From contig NC_060117.1 in assembly GCF_021155765.1 (NCBI RefSeq), forward strand, positions 814,501-878,500: 64,000 bases of DNA, in the 5' to 3' direction. Made by a program: the position numbers and the translations under genes. Under the pieces are notes generated by a model. The model ran no database searches, was not told the DNA's origin, and was given only the letters and a program-made list of their open reading frames with translations. Origin of the DNA: Diprion similis (lineage: Eukaryota; Arthropoda; Insecta; Hymenoptera; Diprionidae). How positions within the stretch are numbered: position 1 is the stretch's first letter; the number at the start of each line of letters is the position of its first letter. Shown here piece by piece: positions 12,224-23,951 of the stretch.

Positions 12224-12527
12224 ATGTCGGAAGATTGGCAAAGCGTGGTTACATCCAGAGACCGTGATTGTTTGGGTTGTAGGTTAGTAAGTGGGGGAGG
12301 ATTGATCGGCGCCGGTATTTACGTCGCTTACCATTCGAAACAATTTAACAAAATCACTGGGAAATCGGTGATGTTCTCCTTTGCCGCCGGTTAGTATTAT
12401 TAATGTTTTTTTCCCCTTACGTATCATCATTGCGAAGCTTAATGACTGATTTTTTTTAGTATTAGCCGGTCTTGGGACTGCTAGAATCATGAGGCTGCCG
12501 CCGTTCGATAGTTTTGGAAACGCCTGA
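12224..12527 (+). CDS. Dmac1: DMAC1/TMEM261-like complex I assembly protein
   Basis: Two exons, 12224-12389 and 12460-12527, total 234 nt (77 residues). The product opens MSEDWQSVVTSRDRD and then shows the family signature CLGCRLVSGGGLIGAGIYV: a C-x2-C pair leading into a glycine-rich membrane helix. A second hydrophobic stretch (VMFSFAAV...LAGLGTARIM) spans the splice junction. In vertebrates DMAC1 is a mitochondrial inner-membrane protein needed for assembly of the distal membrane arm of respiratory complex I. It is shorter than the human protein, mainly by lacking the long Pro/Ala N-terminus. AATAAA at 12625-12630. Identity rests on one short motif and topology, so moderate confidence. Confidence 0.72.
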
Positions 12528-13342
12528 TTGTACAGAGAATTCGAATCTGGAAGGACGTGAGCATTTTTCAACAGTGAAATAAAAATGCGACGAATAACGT
12601 CGACTCTTTCCGTAGTTGAGGAAAAATAAACGTTTGATGAAAACATGTTCGAAGACTCAAGGATTTCGTTTCCATTTTTCCACTACAAATTACCAACCCT
12701 TTGGGTGAGACGAATTCTTATATTTTTAGTAATCAGGAGGTAGAAATAATTTTTTTCTATTGATTACATTGATTATCCCTATCAAGTTGCGCCATTTTTC
12801 CGATATACGATCGAATACGAAGATAAAAATTCAAAATGTTTTCGAAAAACTGTTGTAGCTGGTCGGTTACCGACGGCTCGAAACTGTTAATCCAATTACC
12901 TTCACATGATATTGTGAAATTCCGCTAGAGGCGCTGCGTGCAGCGATGAAATTTCAAATCCAACGCGTCGTCGTTTCTAGAACAAATCGTGCAATCGATG
13001 GTTCGAAATTGAGCGCAGCAAGAGAAACGTTGCCTTTTTAATGACGCGACGAATTCCGATGATCGTCATTCTCGAATTTCTCCGAATCATTCCCACCACA
13101 GTTACCGTTTAGCGTTGTGAATGTGATAAATTGCGAGGTATTACCCGCTCCATGGCATCGGCGATGACGCAGTTTATCGACGAACTTTCGAGGACACGGA
13201 CGTGGCCCAGCTAGCTGGCGAATCGTAACGCTGACAACGAAAGTGCGCGGGCAGTAAAAATTGGTAAACAATCGACAAATTGAATCTCGAATTTCACAAA
13301 GCGTGAAAGCAGCAACTATCGCCTCTCAAATATCCGACAACA
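12528..13342. other. DMAC1 3' end and ZFAND2 upstream region
   Basis: Includes the DMAC1 3' UTR with AATAAA at 12625-12630. From about 12900 on the sequence becomes richer in CpG and probably holds the promoter and leader of the following AN1 zinc finger gene. No separate gene seen. Confidence 0.5.
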
Positions 13343-13999
13343 ATGGAGTTTCCAAACTTGGGTGAGCACTGCTCCGAAAAAACCTGCAACCGTCTCCAGT
13401 TTTTGCCCCTGAAGTGCGACGCCTGCGAGGCGATTTTCTGCACCGATCACATATCCTACACCGGTCACGCGTGTCCAAGTGCCTACAAGAAGGACGTACA
13501 AGTGCCTGTATGTCCGCTCTGCAACGCTCCAGTGCCTTCGAAGCGATCCGATCCACCCGACCTCGCCGTAAGTCTGCATATAGATAATGACTGTCAGGCT
13601 GACCGTGCCAAGAGCAGGAGGAAAGTATTCACCAACAAGTGTACGTCCAAGGGCTGTAAAATCAAGGAAATTGTCGCGGTCAAGTGCGGGGACTGTGGGA
13701 AAAACTTCTGCTTGAAACACCGGCATCCTTGTGATCACGCCTGCGTGGGAAAAGAGGAAACCATGCGTCAGCGGAGACTTGAAGCTCTGAACAAACAAGC
13801 CGAGAGTCGAGCCTCGCAGAATAATCAAAACGCCAATTCTAGCCTGTTTAGGAACCTTCAGGGAACTATAAGCGAGGACGAAGCCTTGGCTAGGGCTCTA
13901 CAGGCCTCTCTTCAAGACGAAGAAAATGCCGGGAGGATCGAGTCTGGTCAAGAGGAAGAGAATCCGCTCGGGAATAAAGGCAGATGCAGGCTCTCCTAG
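13343..13999 (+). CDS. Zfand2: AN1-type zinc finger protein, ZFAND2A/B (AIRAP-like)
   Basis: Single-exon frame of 218 residues. Two AN1 zinc fingers: first about residues 10-50 (CSEKTCNRLQFLPLKCDAC, FCTDH, HACP), second about 98-135 (NKCTSKGCKIKEIVAVKC, CGDC, FCLKHRHPCDHAC). A ubiquitin-interacting motif follows at about 178-195 (SEDEALARALQASLQDEE). The protein ends in CRLS, a Cys-any-aliphatic-Ser arrangement that could be a prenylation (CaaX) box as in the membrane-anchored AIRAPL/ZFAND2B paralogue. ZFAND2 proteins link the proteasome and p97 to stressed or translocating proteins at the ER (family knowledge). With both UIM and CaaX-like tail it is closer to ZFAND2B than to arsenite-induced ZFAND2A. 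No intron is needed inside the coding frame. Confidence 0.93.
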   Translation: MEFPNLGEHCSEKTCNRLQFLPLKCDACEAIFCTDHISYTGHACPSAYKKDVQVPVCPLCNAPVPSKRSDPPDLAVSLHIDNDCQADRAKSRRKVFTNKCTSKGCKIKEIVAVKCGDCGKNFCLKHRHPCDHACVGKEETMRQRRLEALNKQAESRASQNNQNANSSLFRNLQGTISEDEALARALQASLQDEENAGRIESGQEEENPLGNKGRCRLS

Positions 14000-15093
14000 T
14001 TCTCTTATAATTTATAAACGCGATACAAACGTGACGACAATGAAGAACAGACGTGTTGAAATCCCTGCAGAATTACTTGTCAAGTGCTGAAGATGCGTTT
14101 TCTGTTTTTCTACAATGCAAGGATTAGGCACAAAATATCAATTGGTAGGGGGGCTCTTATAGGCTAGGTGATTAAAAAATTGGATATTTTCAAAATCCTA
14201 TTCTCTAATTAAGCCTTTTTCGGGAGAAAACTGAATTTCTGTCTTTTTCCACATTTAACTAAGCTCTAGTTTTGTAAATCTGAATACACAAGAATTTCGA
14301 AGAAATATTGAACTATGTATCTTTCATATCAACTTTTTTTGTCGGTTGCTCTTCGGTACTTTACTTTCACGTCTAATATTAAATCAAGTTTCCTCAAATA
14401 TTATACATGAACATATCCTTGTTAGATATTCTATCCGATCAAAAATTCTATTTCACTAAGTCTAGTTATAAACACAATGGTGTAACAAATTAAAACCTCA
14501 GATCGCTGTCTAGTGATTTATTAATTACGCAATTTGCTGTAAATAATCTAAAAATATTCTACACGTATGTTAAGAAAAATCACGTTCCAAACTGCCTCTG
14601 TACATTCGTAATGATAAATAGTTACTATGAGCTTTATTGTAAAACAACAAAGAAGAAACGACGTTATAAAACGAGGAAAAAGTTCTTTACTCGTAAATTT
14701 TCCTCTACTCTTATCCGTGTAATAAATATTTATTATAAATATATGATGAAAACCGGCTTACATTCCCCGCCATTTGAACTTGGGTTTCAAAGAATTCCTT
14801 GCATCTGAATTCATTTAAAGTGGATACTATAGAGGGAAGAAAAAAAATTCAACCAATGTAATGCGATTGTTATAATAATTTATTAGTTTTCACCTATCGT
14901 TAAATTCCATTATTGAAACATGAATAACATATGACGAATCAATTCGTATGTATAAATCGGAGCACTGGATCATCATTAGAAATTAATATCAATATCGGTT
15001 ATCAAACAATATTTGACCAATGAACGTCAGCAAAATTTTTAACATCCCATATGTGTGTGTAAATGCGCCATGGGAGTTGTAATGACTAGCTGT
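14000..15093. other. Convergent 3' spacer between ZFAND2 and RTRAF
   Basis: AT-rich sequence holding the 3' UTRs of two convergent genes. On the minus strand AATAAA (TTTATT at 14879-14884) is a fitting polyadenylation signal for RTRAF about 210 nt past its stop. No other gene seen. Confidence 0.55.
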
Positions 15094-16117
15094 TTATCTT
15101 CCAACTTTCCCAAGTTTCGTATCAGTCTTCGGATTTGCAGTGATATTTTGAACACCAACAATTGTTTCATTTATTCGTGTTTGAAGGTCCCTTAGATCCT
15201 GAATGTACAGTAATCTCAAGATTTTTGCCGCATTATTCAGAACTGGATCTCCCATATTGAAACCCAACTCCGCTTCCAATATCGGAAACTCTTTTCCCTT
15301 TACCACTATCGATTTCGGATTCAATAAAACATCGGCGTTCAGTCTCTTGCAAACTATCTGACTGCACGCTTGCAGAGTTACAAGGTGATCCGAATGTCGA
15401 GGAACTCGAAGTAACTTTCGCAATTCTTCGATTCCGTTCTTAAACTCTGCACTGTGAACTGTAATCAGAGAAAATAGAATTAAAAAATGTAAATACCAGT
15501 ATTTGTCACATTCAAAAGTTCAACAGGTTTTATCTGATATACAATACTCACAGTCCAGATTGTCTAACGGGTTTGACGATTTTATGTTGGGTGCTGCCGG
15601 TTTGTTCATATCTTTCAAACTCTTGCCTGTTATCGGTTGATACTTTTTATCTGCGATAGTTTGAATTGTATCAAAATCAAGTTTCAGTAAAAAGGGAACT
15701 CAGTAGTACCAAAACAAACATGGTATGGCTCTTACAGTTATCCTCAAACTCCAGCTTGACCGCGAACCCGATCAACCATTCGAGCTGATCCACTGGCTGG
15801 GTAGTTATCGGACAAGCGACGTCCTCGCAATATCTCTTGAACGTTGCGGGCCAACTAGTCGAATTCATGTCTCTGAGATCCTTTCGATCCTCAATTTTGT
15901 AGTGACGTATCTTTTGGTCTTCGAGCCAGACGACCAGTTTGCGAAAGTGTTGGGGGTCTGAAACGATATTGAAATTTCAGAAAAATTCCTATTGCTTTTG
16001 TGACAGCTGGGAGGTTAAATTTCCGCAAGTGCACCGGCTAACCGGTCTCAACTCACCATTAGCGTTTACCTTATCCCAATCTATATAATCCAGTGCTTTT
16101 AATTTTCTCTTGAACAT
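15094..16117 (-). CDS. Rtraf: RTRAF (C14orf166 / CLE7) RNA transport factor
   Basis: Four exons, 16117-16057, 15957-15736, 15650-15552, 15458-15094; 747 nt, 248 residues, matching the family length. The start MFKRKLKALDYIDWDK and the segment VVWLEDQKIRHYKIEDR are hallmark family sequences, as are the C-terminal LRLLYIQDLRDLQTRINE and the terminal KTDTKLGKVGR. RTRAF is a subunit of the tRNA-splicing ligase complex with RTCB and DDX1. It also binds RNA polymerase II and takes part in RNA transport and cap-binding complexes (family knowledge). The C-terminal half is helical and probably coiled-coil. It lies head-to-head with the NuSAP-like gene across 542 bp. Confidence 0.95.
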
Positions 16118-16659
16118 TTTATAAGTTAAAGGTTACGCGGTTACGATTTATTTACAATTCTTATTTAACGGGAAGAGAAAAAGCAGCTGAAAGTTGGTGC
16201 AATACTACAATTATCGACGGAGTAAAGATGGTAATGAAGCCAAGGCGTGAAGGCGTGAAAGCACTCGATGCACCACGAACTAGTCGATAGTTGAGTTCGA
16301 AACTTGTCGGGAGGTTTCGGCTGTAAAACAAAGCGCGTTTTCACGCGAGTCTCCAGATATACGTGCGAGTCGTCGTTTTAGGCATTAGGCAATGCATCGA
16401 GTTCGTGCCAAGGCAGTTGGCAGCAGCGCCCTGATCAACGGTTTTAAAACTTTGAAACAAGAAAAGCGTTATTCAACGCCAAAGGCGGTGCAAAAACGGG
16501 CAAAACAGCGGGAGCACGTAACGGCAGCGGGAAAAGAGGCGTCTGACAGGTTTTAATTAGCCGTTAAATAACTGCGATCCGTGAGCTAAAATTATCCTCC
16601 GCTATCGTGGATCGTTTTAACGCGGTGTACGACGCTTTTGTGGTTCTGGAAAGGTAAAC
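16118..16659. promoter_or_regulatory. Shared divergent promoter region
   Basis: A 542-bp GC-richer interval between the head-to-head RTRAF and NuSAP-like genes. It is the only space for both core promoters, so a bidirectional promoter is inferred. No TATA box was recognised. Confidence 0.45.
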
Positions 16660-19600
16660 ATGGTGCGGAAAAGGAAGAACAGCAGCGACGAGAACGGCAT
16701 GCCGGCACCCCAACAACAACCCCAACGCCTCACTCGACAGCGTAAGCAATAAGCATGTTTATTATATTCACACGCGCCGTCAAATTGTCCTCTCAATCGG
16801 ACGTGGAGAGATGGAAAGAGTTCCTTGCAATTCCTCACCAATGGTTTGCGTCCGTATATATTTCAGATCGACGGACAATTATAGACGACGACGACAACGG
16901 GAGTACGGAAGCTTCTCCAACGGCGAAGTCGATTAAATCCTCCAAAACTATGAAAACACCGTCAACGACATCAGGACGGAGTCGAAAAAGTATAAATAAA
17001 TGTGTTACTTTGCTTCAGCGTTTCGTCTTGCACAGCTACATCTAATCATATGTTTATCTTACTTTTCATAATATGTTAGCCAATTGGCACTACAGTTTAT
17101 TTATTTTTGTATTGAAGGGGCAAGGGAAATCAGTCAATTAGAAGTTATTCCCGTACAACTTTTGTGATAGATCAAAGTATTTTGAAAACAAGGTTATATT
17201 CTTTTTCCACTCGTTCCCATGGTTTTAATATTAATACAGTTCTTCTCATATAATGTAAAGATATTACTGTTTAGTTGCAGGTGCCTTGCCAGAGAATGCA
17301 GTCAACACTTCTATGTCAACTAGTAAGATGAATTTGTTGCTTGTCATAACTCACTGTAGAGGGTGTCCAGCATATCGAAGAATCTCAAAATTGCAGAAAA
17401 TTCAATAATTGTTTACCTGCTGGGCAGCCTGAAGCTTTATTTCTCCCAGCGATTGATAATATCTTTCATATTTGATTTGCAAAACTTTCAGGAAGCCGTA
17501 GACGGAAGCTTGCAAAAAGCTCTAGCGATTCTGATACTGAGAACAAGGCTGAGTCGCCAATCGGACAATCGAAACTTGACAAAGTTAATACTTTGGAGAA
17601 GCTGGAGACGACAAGTCGTCCATTACGGTCGAGGTTGCGCAAAGAAGTGAATGAAAACCTCGGTGAAACATCCATAGCTGAATCAAAACAGCAGCAGCGC
17701 GTAACGGATAAAAAAAAACGGGTATTGGCTGTGGCAGAGAATACGATGACTGAAAATTGGCTGGTTCCAATCGAAACCCCTGTAAAGCTGACCAGGTTGC
17801 AGGCAAAGACTTCAGCAAAAAAAAAACACGCACCTGACTACCACAGCGAATCAACAGTGCAAAGTGGCAGAATTCAGGATGCAGATGAGAATAAAAATCC
17901 AAAGGGATATTCTAAAGTAAAAAAAACACCAAACAAATCGTTTTTGATGAAACAAGAACAGAATTCGTCACTCAGCGTTGTCCCTAACGACACAGTGACA
18001 CCTGAAAGCAGTCCTATGCTGGTCAACTTAACGCCGCACAGGTCTTCCAAAACACCAAAAAAATCGCCACTCAACATTGGCTCACCCAAGACGCACTCTC
18101 ACTCACCTTTACGGCTTTCCAAGACACCGCGGAAACTGCCTATCACTGTCGAGTCGCCCGCAACTTCAGACAAGTCGAGTGTTTCCATAGGTCAGAGCGT
18201 TCAAGAAACAGAGACCACTACTGTTCAGGTCGATTGCAACAACCCCTTTGTAGCGCTGATGGATTTCAGAAAGGAACCAAGCGACCAACCTTCAATGTCA
18301 CCCAAGGTATCAAAAAGCGGCAAAACCTTAGCCCCTAAGACGCCGTCCAAAAGGTTGTCCACTCCAGCTTCCAAAATCCGTAAATCCCCTGTGAAAACTC
18401 CCGCTGCATTGCAGAAAAGTGTTCTGCTGGTTAGAGGCAGAATCTCGACGCCAGTCAATGTGAAACGATCCAGCCTTACCCAGCCAGAGAGTCCACGAAG
18501 GCCAAAGTCCACTGGAAAAAAACGCTCGCCGATAACGTCATCTGGAACTCCGCTGCGGCCAATTCCAGTATCGAAGGAAGCTGCGGCTGCTATTGCATGT
18601 TCGTCACCGCTCTGTGTCCCTCCAAACAAGATTAAGGCTTTACTGGAGTTGGCTGAGACTTCTCCAACAACAACTCCTCGAAGTCGGATAAGGCGCTCCT
18701 TGAATCTCACCTCTGATTTTATAACGTTTTCTTCCGGCTCAACGAGCAGTCCCATGATAACTCCACAACAAATGGCTCAAGCTACGGAAAACAAGAAGGA
18801 ATCAAGACCGAGCGATGACGAATCCCTCGGACTAATTGCCATGAACGATGACATGTTTGATGATAGTTCTAAAGCCAAGGATGGCACCTACGAGTTGTCC
18901 AAGGAATTGACACTCAAACAGGAGGAAAACAATGAAGAGAAGATCGACGAATCGGGAGAAAAGGATGCAACATATGAACTGGTCGAGCCCAAGACTCCTT
19001 GTCTACAAAAGTCGAGAAAACGTTCGTTTTCTGCTATGGAGCCAAGTAATTGTACTCCAGATGCAAAGAAACGCTGCCGTGTTCGTTTTGCCAGTCCTGC
19101 TCGGAAAGTCAGCACCACATCGCCTGGTGTTGGTGGCAGTTCAGCAAGAAAATCTCTACCCACTGTACAGACGCCTGCCAGACACAGGATTGGAGTTAGC
19201 CAATCAGCTCGGCGGTCTAGAGGCAGAGTTAGCATAGATAGCCAACACAGGAGATCCAGGTCTCTGACAAAAGTAAATGAGATCACTCCACAGTTGAGAA
19301 GCGGCAACAAGCGGAGGTCCAACTCAGCTTCAAATTTATTGAACAAAACTCCTAAACTCAATCAAACTATTCAGGATTCCATTAACAGGCTCAGTAGGCC
19401 TCGACAAGCAGGTGTTTCTACGTCAAAAACAGGTAAATGGTATATCAAATCACAAATGACTTGGACGTTATCAATGATTTAGGTAATTGACTTGGTATTG
19501 ATTTTGGTTGATGGAATTTTCAGAAGCTAAAGTAGCTGCCCCTAGAAGAGTTCCTAATTTTGCACAAATCCATCAGAAGAAATTTGCACAAATGGAATCT

Positions 19601-20117
19601 CTTGTCGATGTCAAGGAACGTGTTGCCAAGAGGCACGTCGAGTTCAGTGCGGTGTCGTCTACTCGGTCTTTCCAAGGTGGGTATCGAATGCAGATGTAAA
19701 AATTGAAAACAATTCTCTTGTTACCTCGACTACAAATCACTCCAATTGATTTTTTTTCCAAATACATCTTCAGCTCTCGTACCTGACGTCGGATCACTAC
19801 CAAGTGCACCAAAGCCTGCACCTAGTGCCCAGCAGATCGAGGGCTACAATAGGTTTGGATTCAAGATAAGAAAAACCGAAGCCCTGAAAGCAATCAGGAA
19901 GAATCCTCAAGCAACTGCTGCGAGGTTAGTAGAAACGATTTGGTGCTTTCTTATTCTGTAAGAAAAGTGAAGTTTTATTTGTTTTATTTTATTCGTATTG
20001 TCTTTGCTTTTGGTTTCAAGGAATAAAAATATCCAGGACAAAAACCGATCGATTCTACAGGGAGTGCGAACAAATCGGCGTTTTGAGCTTCAGATGAAAT
20101 CGCGTAACTTACATTAG
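16660..20117 (+). CDS. NuSAP-like basic microtubule/chromosome protein
   Basis: Seven exons: 16660-16741, 16867-16989, 17281-17322, 17492-19432, 19524-19676, 19774-19924, 20021-20117; 2,589 nt, 862 residues, all phases closing. The N-terminus (MVRKRKNSSDENG) and long exon 4 are very rich in Lys, Ser, Thr and Pro, with many TP/SP sites in basic context (SSKTPKKSPLN, LSKTPRKLP), typical CDK targets. The C-terminal exons carry PNFAQIHQKKFAQMESLVD, resembling the NuSAP 'IHxxxFxxMES' segment, and a conserved-looking tail (RFGFKIRKTEALKAIRKN, GVRTNRRFELQMKSRNL). NuSAP bundles spindle microtubules near chromosomes (family knowledge). The assignment rests on that short motif plus overall composition; another mitotic basic protein is possible. 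AATAAA at 20552-20557. Confidence 0.6.
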
Positions 20118-20814
20118 TAGAGAAATAAGTGTCAATGAAATCTCAGAAGAAGACGAAGAAGAAAAATGTGATGAAATGGTAACAACCAAATGAAGAAGGA
20201 AATGAAGAAAAAATCTCAAACAACATCGAGCATGTATTATACGTAAAATTTTTATTGCTTAGACAGTATCTACACTCTGAAATTGTTTTTATTTTAGTTT
20301 TTTCAATATTATTATTGTTAATATTATTATGCGGAATTCCTTCACAATTATAAGTGCGCTCACGGCGTTCACTTTAATTTTCAAATCTGAAGAAGCGACA
20401 GATCTTTTCTAAGTTACAAAGTAAGGAATTCTGTATCTATGCTACGATGTAAATAATACACATCTAATTGAGATAGTTAAGTTCAAAACGCTTACTGTAC
20501 ACGAGAAGTATTTTATTTCGGTTCTTTTTTTAAACTACCGGACTTTATCAGAATAAAATAAATGAATAGTTGACTGTATCCCGGTGCCCAAATCTCACGC
20601 CACAATTTCAAAAAATTAATGTATCGCGGTCACGTGACAATCGATTCTATTCGACCTCTATTAACAACACTGTGCAGCGTAACGATTGTATCGATTGGAT
20701 TCCAAATGGCGGAAATTATCTGCACATGGCGCACGGTTTATCTTTCAAGTCAATCACACTGCGAAGACGCACCCTTTGCGAGTAACGAAAGTAAAAGTTT
20801 TTATTCGCTGAACG
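20118..20814. other. Spacer between NuSAP-like gene and DPH5
   Basis: Holds the 3' UTR of the upstream gene (polyadenylation signal AATAAA at 20552-20557) and then the DPH5 promoter. No coding exon seen. Confidence 0.55.
20629..20638 (+). promoter_or_regulatory. Palindromic E-box GTCACGTGAC
   Basis: Perfect 10-bp palindrome GTCACGTGAC about 175 bp upstream of the DPH5 start, the consensus for bHLH-zip factors of the USF/MITF class. An ATGGCGG (YY1-like) element follows near 20706. Regulatory role is inferred from motif and position only. Confidence 0.45.
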
Positions 20815-22174
20815 ATGTTCTACGTTATAGGCTTGGGCCTCGGTGACGCTAAGGACGTGACAGTCAAGGGTTTGGAAATAATTCGCAAGTGCGATCGCGT
20901 TTACCTCGAGGCCTACACGTCGATACTGACCGTTGGCCAGGAGACTTTGGTGAGATAGTTTATTGAGTTGTACTTGTGGCAACGACTGTTGCTCATCAAT
21001 TAGCAATTCAATTGATCAAAACTAAATTAGCATCTAAGCTTGACAACGTCTAGTCAAGTTTTCTATAATGTTTAGTAAACAGAATATCGTTTATTCCCGA
21101 AAGTTTCTCATCTGTGTCTCATTTAAGTCTCGTTTTATCCCTGTCAGGTGGCAGCACTGTCAGCAAATTCAAACATATTCTTGATTCGAATCGCGCGCGT
21201 ACATGCGAAGAAAACATTTGAATTTGAGAACTTTCATTGTTTCCGTCCTTCGGGTCCAAAGTTTTTTGACCAAGACTCATATGTATTGGATAAATTAATC
21301 ACAGTCGATATTTATGATGTGTTTTATCGGTCCAGGAAAAATTTTATGGCAGACCGGTCATTGTTGCTGATAGAGAACTGGTTGAGAGCGGTGCGGACGA
21401 AATTCTGGCCGAAGCAGAAGCAAAGAATGTGGCTTTCCTTGTCGTTGGTGATCCATTTGGGGCGACGACTCACACGGATCTGGTTCTCAGGGCGAGAGAT
21501 AAGGGGGTGAAAGTTCAGGTAGTTCACAATGCCTCTATATTGAATGCAGTTGGCTGTTGCGGTCTGCAGCTATACTCCTATGGGGAAATTGTCTCAATTC
21601 CTTATTGGACGGAGAACTGGGAGCCAGATAGTTTTTACGACAAAATAGCGACGAACAGGGAGCGCGGTCTTCACACTCTCTGTCTTTTGGATATCAAAGT
21701 TAAGGAACCCACTCTGGAGAGCATTTTAAAACGGAAAAAGGAATACATGCCTCCGAAATTCATGAGTGTTGCCGAAGCTGCCGATCAGCTACTAAAGATT
21801 GTCGAAAGGAAAATTGAAGCTGGTGAAAGAGATTTAGGTAAGATATTTGGTTTGTTAGTTTGAAGTTGCAAAAAAAAAGTGTAAACTCAGTTTGAGCCAG
21901 GTAAAAATCTACAAGATAGGCTATTGATATTTTTAATTCCACAGCTTTCACTGGCGACAGCCTGGCTGTGGGATTGGCACGCGTCGGTGCCGATGACCAG
22001 CGAATCGTCGCCTGTTCTCTGCGCGAAATGACAGAGATGGATCTCGGGCCACCGTTGCACTGCCTCGTCGTTACAGGTCCGATTCTGCACCCATTGGAGG
22101 CCGATTATCTTCTTCAGTATGCGACAGACAAGGAAAAATTCGAAGAAATGACAAAACAGAAGGAAAGCCACTGA
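20815..22174 (+). CDS. Dph5: Diphthine methyl ester synthase, DPH5
   Basis: Three exons, 20815-20949, 21336-21837, 21945-22174; 867 nt, 288 residues, the normal size. The protein begins [20 protein letters not shown], the SAM-binding start of the tetrapyrrole-methylase fold, and continues with [49 protein letters not shown] and [17 protein letters not shown], all characteristic of DPH5. The last exon has [18 protein letters not shown] and the conserved [11 protein letters not shown]. The enzyme uses S-adenosylmethionine to methylate the modified histidine of elongation factor 2 in the second stage of diphthamide synthesis (cytosol). No catalytic gap or frameshift seen. Confidence 0.97.
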
Positions 22175-23951
22175 TGTGAATTTCAATAATGAAAATGAAA
22201 CCACGCTGGATATTGCTGATGACATGGAAACTATGTGTAATACAGTTTTTGTAAAAAAGAAAAAACACTTCTTAGTTTTAAGAAGTTTTTTTTTTTTTAA
22301 AGCCTCTCATTTAATGGCGTTTTCGATGTAAAACGGGTATACTGAGTATTCGTACGCAAATTTGCGCTGCGTCAAATATTCCAGAAACGACACGATTTAA
22401 ATTTGAGTGTCAATAGAACTCGATAGAAAAGCTCAACAACGTTTGGATTGTATTTTCTATCGCAGTAGAGGGGAAAGGCTCCGCGGTGTATGAAGCATTA
22501 GTTTTTCAAGAGTCTAAATATCCGAATTCTACGCGGTATAGAATTAGCGATGCTATTCTTGGTCGAACGATGCGGAGATAACGAGGCGTACACCGGACGG
22601 TCGAGCGGTCGGGCGGAATCTTGAATACCTTAACATATCAAATTACCCACGCAAATCCATCCGTCACGCCGAAAAGACGTCGGCGTTGGCTAGGGTCGCG
22701 TGCCGGGTCACCGAGGTCAAAAGAAACGGCGATCCATACGGATCGCTGTTATCCTCCCAGGTGTGGGTGAATACGCAGGCAGTCACGAACACTCGAACCC
22801 TTGCTCATGTTACATCGTGTTATCGATTTCAGGGTAGCGTGGCTGAAGCAGCTCGCGGTAGCGCTTGCACAAGCCGAGGTACACGGGCACGACCGTCTCT
22901 CTCTCGGCAATCGATGGAAAAACATCGATCGCGCGCCCGTCGTCCCTCGGCGAAGGTGAAACCGCCGGGGAAGGTGAACCAACCGACCCCGTCTCTCTGT
23001 CAAACGCGGGTAAACTTTCGCCGCTGTCAAACCTCTTAACGTCTCTTCCCGACCGTCCAGCATTTCGAGAGAACGCCCCGTACAGTCACAAGCAGGTGCA
23101 GATCAAACCTATTCCGCATTCTTGTACATCAGGTAATCGATATACGCGATCAGACAACTAAGTATCGGCAGTATCGATACCCCGATTCCGTCATAATTGT
23201 ATCAAAAATAAGTATCACGACGATGGTAATGTAAAAAAGAGAGAAAACGTCCACTTTACGAATCTCGTACGCTAACGGATCTCGTGCGAGACTAGTAACG
23301 GATGTGCAGGCGTTCGAATTCTATATTTTGTTAATCGGAATTTTCGTCATTCTTATTCTTTTGAATTTCTGCTTGTTTGAAAAACTTTCGCACGCACGGT
23401 TTCTCCGCAATGTAGATATAAGTCTTTCTAATGTTAATTAATTTTGTTCGATCATATATTATATACCTATATTATAAGGTGGTGGAGAATATCTGGTTGC
23501 AGGCGGTTTCTGGCGGTGTTCGAATTCTCAAATCTCATTATGCTGTACACGCAGTGCGGAGCCGTGATAGATATAGATATAACGTTATTAACTTATTATC
23601 TTATCACTTATCATTGGTGTTAAAATTTATTCCTGTTCTATACAGATGGTGTATATAAGTGTTACGTGTGCACGCGAAATCGACAAGTGTATAAGTATAG
23701 CTATTTCTAAAAACTTGAAAACACGAATAGTCAGTTTTTTTCGAATAATAGCCATGCAAATTATCGAACGTATGCACTTATTAAAATTTCGTGAAAAACA
23801 TTATTAAATTTTTGGCATGTAAAGTATAGCCCGTAAATTATCGAAATGAATGGAAATTGACTGGAAAACTCGATGCCGCGAATCCACCAATTTTGTAAGA
23901 CCATCCTCCTCCTCCTCTTCCTCTGTTAATGATTATTCCAGTCTTTGCAGG
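22175..23951. other. 5' region of the RIIa/IQ gene
   Basis: A GC-rich patch at about 22540-23130 ends at a donor (CATCAG|GTAATC near 23132) and probably is a 5' UTR exon of the following plus-strand gene. From 23150 to 23880 the sequence is AT-rich, then a pyrimidine tract (23898-23950) leads into the acceptor at 23949-23950. No independent gene recognised. Confidence 0.45.

Noticed and set aside
23850-23951. In-frame upstream start giving a poly-Ser N-terminus for the RIIa gene
   Set aside because: The Ser codons are the pyrimidine tract of a splice acceptor ending at 23950; the exon most likely starts at 23951 with ATG at 23952.
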